This document shows, piece after piece, positions 28,438 to 30,601 of a DNA stretch of 30,601 bases. A program made the position numbers and the translations under genes. The notes beneath the pieces were generated by a model, which was not told where the DNA came from, searched no databases, and was given only the letters and a program-made list of their open reading frames with translations. Origin of the DNA: UBA6115 sp012514225. Lineage in GTDB: Bacteria > Bacillota > Clostridia > Christensenellales > Aristaeellaceae. Location: positions 1 to 30,601 of the forward strand of contig DAIOLC010000022.1 in assembly GCA_036756425.1 (NCBI GenBank). The letters are read 5' to 3'. How positions within the stretch are numbered: the stretch's first letter is position 1; the number at the start of each line of letters is the position of its first letter.

Positions 28438-30363
28438 ATGAGAAAAGCCCGCGCCCTGCTGCTGGCCGCCCTGTTGATGTTTCCCCTGTCCGCGCCTGCC
28501 CGCGCAGGGGGAGCGGGCCGCTTTGAAGGCCTGTACCCGACCGCTTTGGGCAGCGCCTTGATGCAAGTGGACGCCGGACCGGGCGGCAGCGAGATCGTTT
28601 CGCTGGCCGTCTCCGGCGCCCTGGCGCTGGCTTTGCGGGCATCGCCGCAAGGCGCCGGGGAGCAGGCGCTGACGCTGATAGACCTTGGGACAAACCGCAT
28701 CCTGGCGCACAGGACGCTGGGCGAAGCGGAGGACGGCTCCCTCGTTGACGCGGGGTTTCTGGGGGACGGGCGGGTATACGCCCTGAACCGGTCCGTCTGG
28801 GCGCTGACGGTTTTCGACGGTCAATTGGCGCCCCTCGCGCAGTATGGCCCCTACGATTCGGAAGATGCCTGGGACGCGCTGGTGGAGAAGGACGGGGGCA
28901 CGCTGTGGCTGGCGGGCGGAAAAGGGGCGTCGGTCCTGCGGCTCTCCCTGATGGACGGGCAGAAAGAACGCATGGACAGCGGCCTGCCGGAGGGATGGGT
29001 TTTCCACTCCTTCCTGGGCGAGGCGGACGGGGCGGTCTGGTGCGCGTTTGAGAATGACCGGGGCTATCAGGTTGCAGGCGTGGCCGACGGCTACGGCCCG
29101 ATGCGCCTGCTGCCCCTCCCCATGGGGTTTTTCGGCCAGCAAGGCGGCTTCCTGCTGGCCAGCCGGGGCACCCACGCGCTGGCCTCCGCCCTGCCGGAAA
29201 CCCGCCGTTTCCTCCGGCTGGAGGGGTGGCGGTATCAGGAATTCGCGCTGGGGGGCGGGGACGGGTTTCTGCTGAGCGTCAGCCCCGGCAGCGAAGCGCC
29301 CCTGCGCGTGTATGACCTCCGGAACGCCGTTCTGGCAGGCGAGCTGGCGCTGCCGGGATGGTCGCCACACACCCTTTTCGGCGCGGCGGCGGTTTCCGGG
29401 GAAGGGTTCGCCCTGCTCTCTACGGTGAACATGGAGACCGGCGTCAGCGCGCTGTACCTGTGGGACTTCGCCGCGCAAACCGCCGCGCCAAAAGCCCTCC
29501 AGGCGGTGACGCTGGAAGAGGTCCGGCTGGAGAACGACCGGCGGGCTGCCGCCATCGGGGACAGGTTCGGGATGTCCGTCCATATCCGGCAGGCCGGCGC
29601 CGGCTTTGTGAACGACGCCTACAGCGGCGCCGCGATGGAGGACGAGCCGGGCATCGCCCACGCGCTGGACCAGGCGGAAGCCTTCCTGTCCAGGCTTCCG
29701 GAGGGGATGGCGCGCGAAACGCTGACGCCGCCGTACGAGCGCCTGTCCCTCTACCTGTGCGGCGCCATCCTGCCCAAGGGCGGCGACGGCCTCGTGAGCG
29801 CGGTCGGGTTCTCCTCCGAACAGGGAACGGAGCGCTATATCGCCATGGACGCGCGCAATTGCGATATGGAGCAGGATTTGGCGCACGAGTTCATGCACCT
29901 GGTGGAAGACCGCCTGTGGCTCATGGAGGGGGACGAAGCGGGCAGCCCGATGTCCCGGTGGGTACGGCTTTCGTCCCCGGACACGGAAAACCGGGGGTAC
30001 GCCTACTCCTACCACGCGGCGGACGGCACGGAGCTGCAGGACCCCGCCTACACCGCCAGCGACCCGCTAGCCGCGTCCGACCCGGGACGCGTCTGGTTTG
30101 TGGACGCCTACAGCCGCACCTTCCCGCTGGAAGACCGCGCGCGGATTTTCGAGCACCTGTTCACCTGGGACGCGGCAAAACCCAACCTGTTCGTCTCCCC
30201 CCGCCTGGCCGCCAAGGCGCAGGTGCTCAGCGCCGCCATTCGCAACGCCTTCGCCAGCGTGCGCGCCACCGCGGTGGCGCCCTGGGAGCGCGCGATTGCC
30301 GTCCTTCCCTACGGCCAGGCGATGAAGCTGCTGGATGAAGCAAGGGACGGCGGGGCGGAGTGA
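28438..30363 (+). CDS. Large secreted protein with beta-propeller-like N-terminus and HEFMH zinc metallopeptidase-like domain
   Basis: 641 aa. The ATG at 28438 has AAGGAG 7 bases upstream; the frame is open earlier, but only across the promoter. The signal peptide is residues 1-~23 (MRKARALLLAALL, ending SAPARA). Residues ~30-360 consist of short repeats resembling propeller blades (GSLVDAGFLGDGRVYALN, GGTLWLAGGKGASVLRLS, GAVWCAFENDRGYQVAG). Residues ~370-600 contain LAHEFMHLVEDRLW, with HExxH at 483-487, and later the FVDAYSRTFPLEDRARIFEHLF segment found in several putative zinc metallopeptidases. A secreted protease is the best guess; the third zinc ligand is not identified and no family name is certain. 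Single-gene unit with promoter at 28372 and terminator at 30413. Confidence 0.78.
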   Translation: MRKARALLLAALLMFPLSAPARAGGAGRFEGLYPTALGSALMQVDAGPGGSEIVSLAVSGALALALRASPQGAGEQALTLIDLGTNRILAHRTLGEAEDGSLVDAGFLGDGRVYALNRSVWALTVFDGQLAPLAQYGPYDSEDAWDALVEKDGGTLWLAGGKGASVLRLSLMDGQKERMDSGLPEGWVFHSFLGEADGAVWCAFENDRGYQVAGVADGYGPMRLLPLPMGFFGQQGGFLLASRGTHALASALPETRRFLRLEGWRYQEFALGGGDGFLLSVSPGSEAPLRVYDLRNAVLAGELALPGWSPHTLFGAAAVSGEGFALLSTVNMETGVSALYLWDFAAQTAAPKALQAVTLEEVRLENDRRAAAIGDRFGMSVHIRQAGAGFVNDAYSGAAMEDEPGIAHALDQAEAFLSRLPEGMARETLTPPYERLSLYLCGAILPKGGDGLVSAVGFSSEQGTERYIAMDARNCDMEQDLAHEFMHLVEDRLWLMEGDEAGSPMSRWVRLSSPDTENRGYAYSYHAADGTELQDPAYTASDPLAASDPGRVWFVDAYSRTFPLEDRARIFEHLFTWDAAKPNLFVSPRLAAKAQVLSAAIRNAFASVRATAVAPWERAIAVLPYGQAMKLLDEARDGGAE

Positions 30364-30412
30364 CCAGGGGAAAGCGAAGCCGGAAGAATTGAATCGGCGT
30401 CGCCAGAGCGCA

Positions 30413-30460
30413 GGCGCGGCCGTCCCGCAATCGGGCCGTATCCGCGGCCGCGCCTTTCTT
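30413..30460 (+). terminator. Intrinsic terminator after the metallopeptidase-like gene
   Basis: GGCGCGGCCG (30413-30422) and CGGCCGCGCC (30445-30454) form a perfect 10-bp stem. The 22-base apical part contains CCCG/CGGG that can pair again. TTTCTT follows at 30455-30460. The tail overlaps the -35 of the tRNA promoter. Confidence 0.75.
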
Positions 30461-30488
30461 GCCACCCGGCGAAGCGCTGTGTTACAAT
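30459..30488 (+). promoter_or_regulatory. tRNA-Arg promoter
   Basis: TTGCCA (30459-30464) and TACAAT (30483-30488) are separated by 18 bp, and TGT precedes the -10 as an extended element. The start should fall near 30495, about 20 bases upstream of the mature tRNA 5' end, as is usual for tRNA genes. Confidence 0.75.
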
Positions 30489-30514
30489 GCGCCTGCCGCG
30501 GTTGACGCGGCTTT

Positions 30515-30591
30515 GTTCCCGTAGCTCAGCAGGATAGAGCGTTCGCCTCCTAAGCGAAAGGCCGCGCGTTCGAATCGCGCCGGGAACGCCA
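30515..30591 (+). tRNA. tRNA-Arg (anticodon CCU)
   Basis: 77 bases including an encoded CCA. The acceptor stem is GTTCCCG (30515-30521) with CGGGAAC (30581-30587), then discriminator G. The D-stem is GCTC/GAGC. The anticodon stem is TTCGC/GCGAA with loop CTCCTAA, so the anticodon is CCT, reading AGG (Arg). The T-arm is GCGCG-TTCGAAT-CGCGC. All four stems pair perfectly. No further tRNA is visible in the last ten bases. Confidence 0.96.
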
Positions 30592-30601
30592 GCATCAAAA
30601 C

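Noticed and set aside
1..30601. CRISPR arrays, complete insertion sequences, prophage genes, toxin-antitoxin or restriction-defence loci
   Set aside because: I found no regularly spaced repeats, transposase, integrase, Cas, methylase or phage structural motifs. Apart from the 178-bp element the gene content is that of an ordinary chromosome.

Overview
The window looks like a chromosomal segment of a GC-rich member of the Bacillota (Clostridia side). The evidence is a serine T-box, consensus sigma-A type promoters (TTGACA / TATACT with 17-18 bp spacing), strong AGGAGG-like ribosome binding sites, a DUF1292 protein, an obg/yhbY pair, and secreted proteins with SH3b and peptidoglycan-binding repeats. 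No outer-membrane genes are seen. A lower-level taxon cannot be fixed from the sequence; a gut or rumen anaerobe is a guess from the gene content. Coding density is high, many genes overlap by 1-14 bp, and most of the sequence is ordinary chromosomal gene content.

Layout. 1-992 (minus, cut by the window edge) encodes a secreted phosphodiester-glycosidase-like protein. It is divergent from a secreted PIG-L deacetylase followed by galE. From 9080 down to 3713 (minus) runs a four-gene redox cluster: a GlpA-like FAD dehydrogenase with a [2Fe-2S] domain, a GlpB-like FAD oxidoreductase, a CoA-disulfide-reductase/rhodanese fusion and a secreted metallo-beta-lactamase-fold protein. Divergent from it, at 9306-10571, is an SH3b/peptidoglycan-binding protein. 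Next comes a heterodimeric BmrCD/LmrCD-type ABC exporter (10888-14570), preceded by its own promoter, a 24-codon leader ORF and an attenuator-like terminator, and followed by an SH3b-repeat protein. A serine T-box then controls serS, followed closely by a nitroreductase-fold gene, rarA, a YbaK/ProX-type tRNA editing gene and yfbR. On the minus strand are obg, a GNAT gene and yhbY, and then an operon read from 28302 down to 23106: DUF1292, uvrC and two unrecognised secreted proteins. The right end holds a large secreted protein with an HEFMH zinc-protease motif and tRNA-Arg(CCU).

The most unusual structure is a 178-bp dispersed element present twice, in opposite orientations, at 3494-3671 and 22870-23047. 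The copies have about 12 mismatches, none in the three perfect internal hairpins. Each copy lies between two copies of a local terminator-like hairpin. The hairpin is duplicated within each locus but is completely different between the two loci. At the first locus, removing the element plus one 23-bp hairpin copy restores a perfect 14-bp-stem terminator. This suggests a small structured mobile element that inserts into terminator hairpins and duplicates them.

The second notable item is the leader ORF with mutually exclusive hairpins in front of the ABC exporter. It resembles drug-sensing ribosome-mediated attenuation, as known for bmrB-bmrCD.
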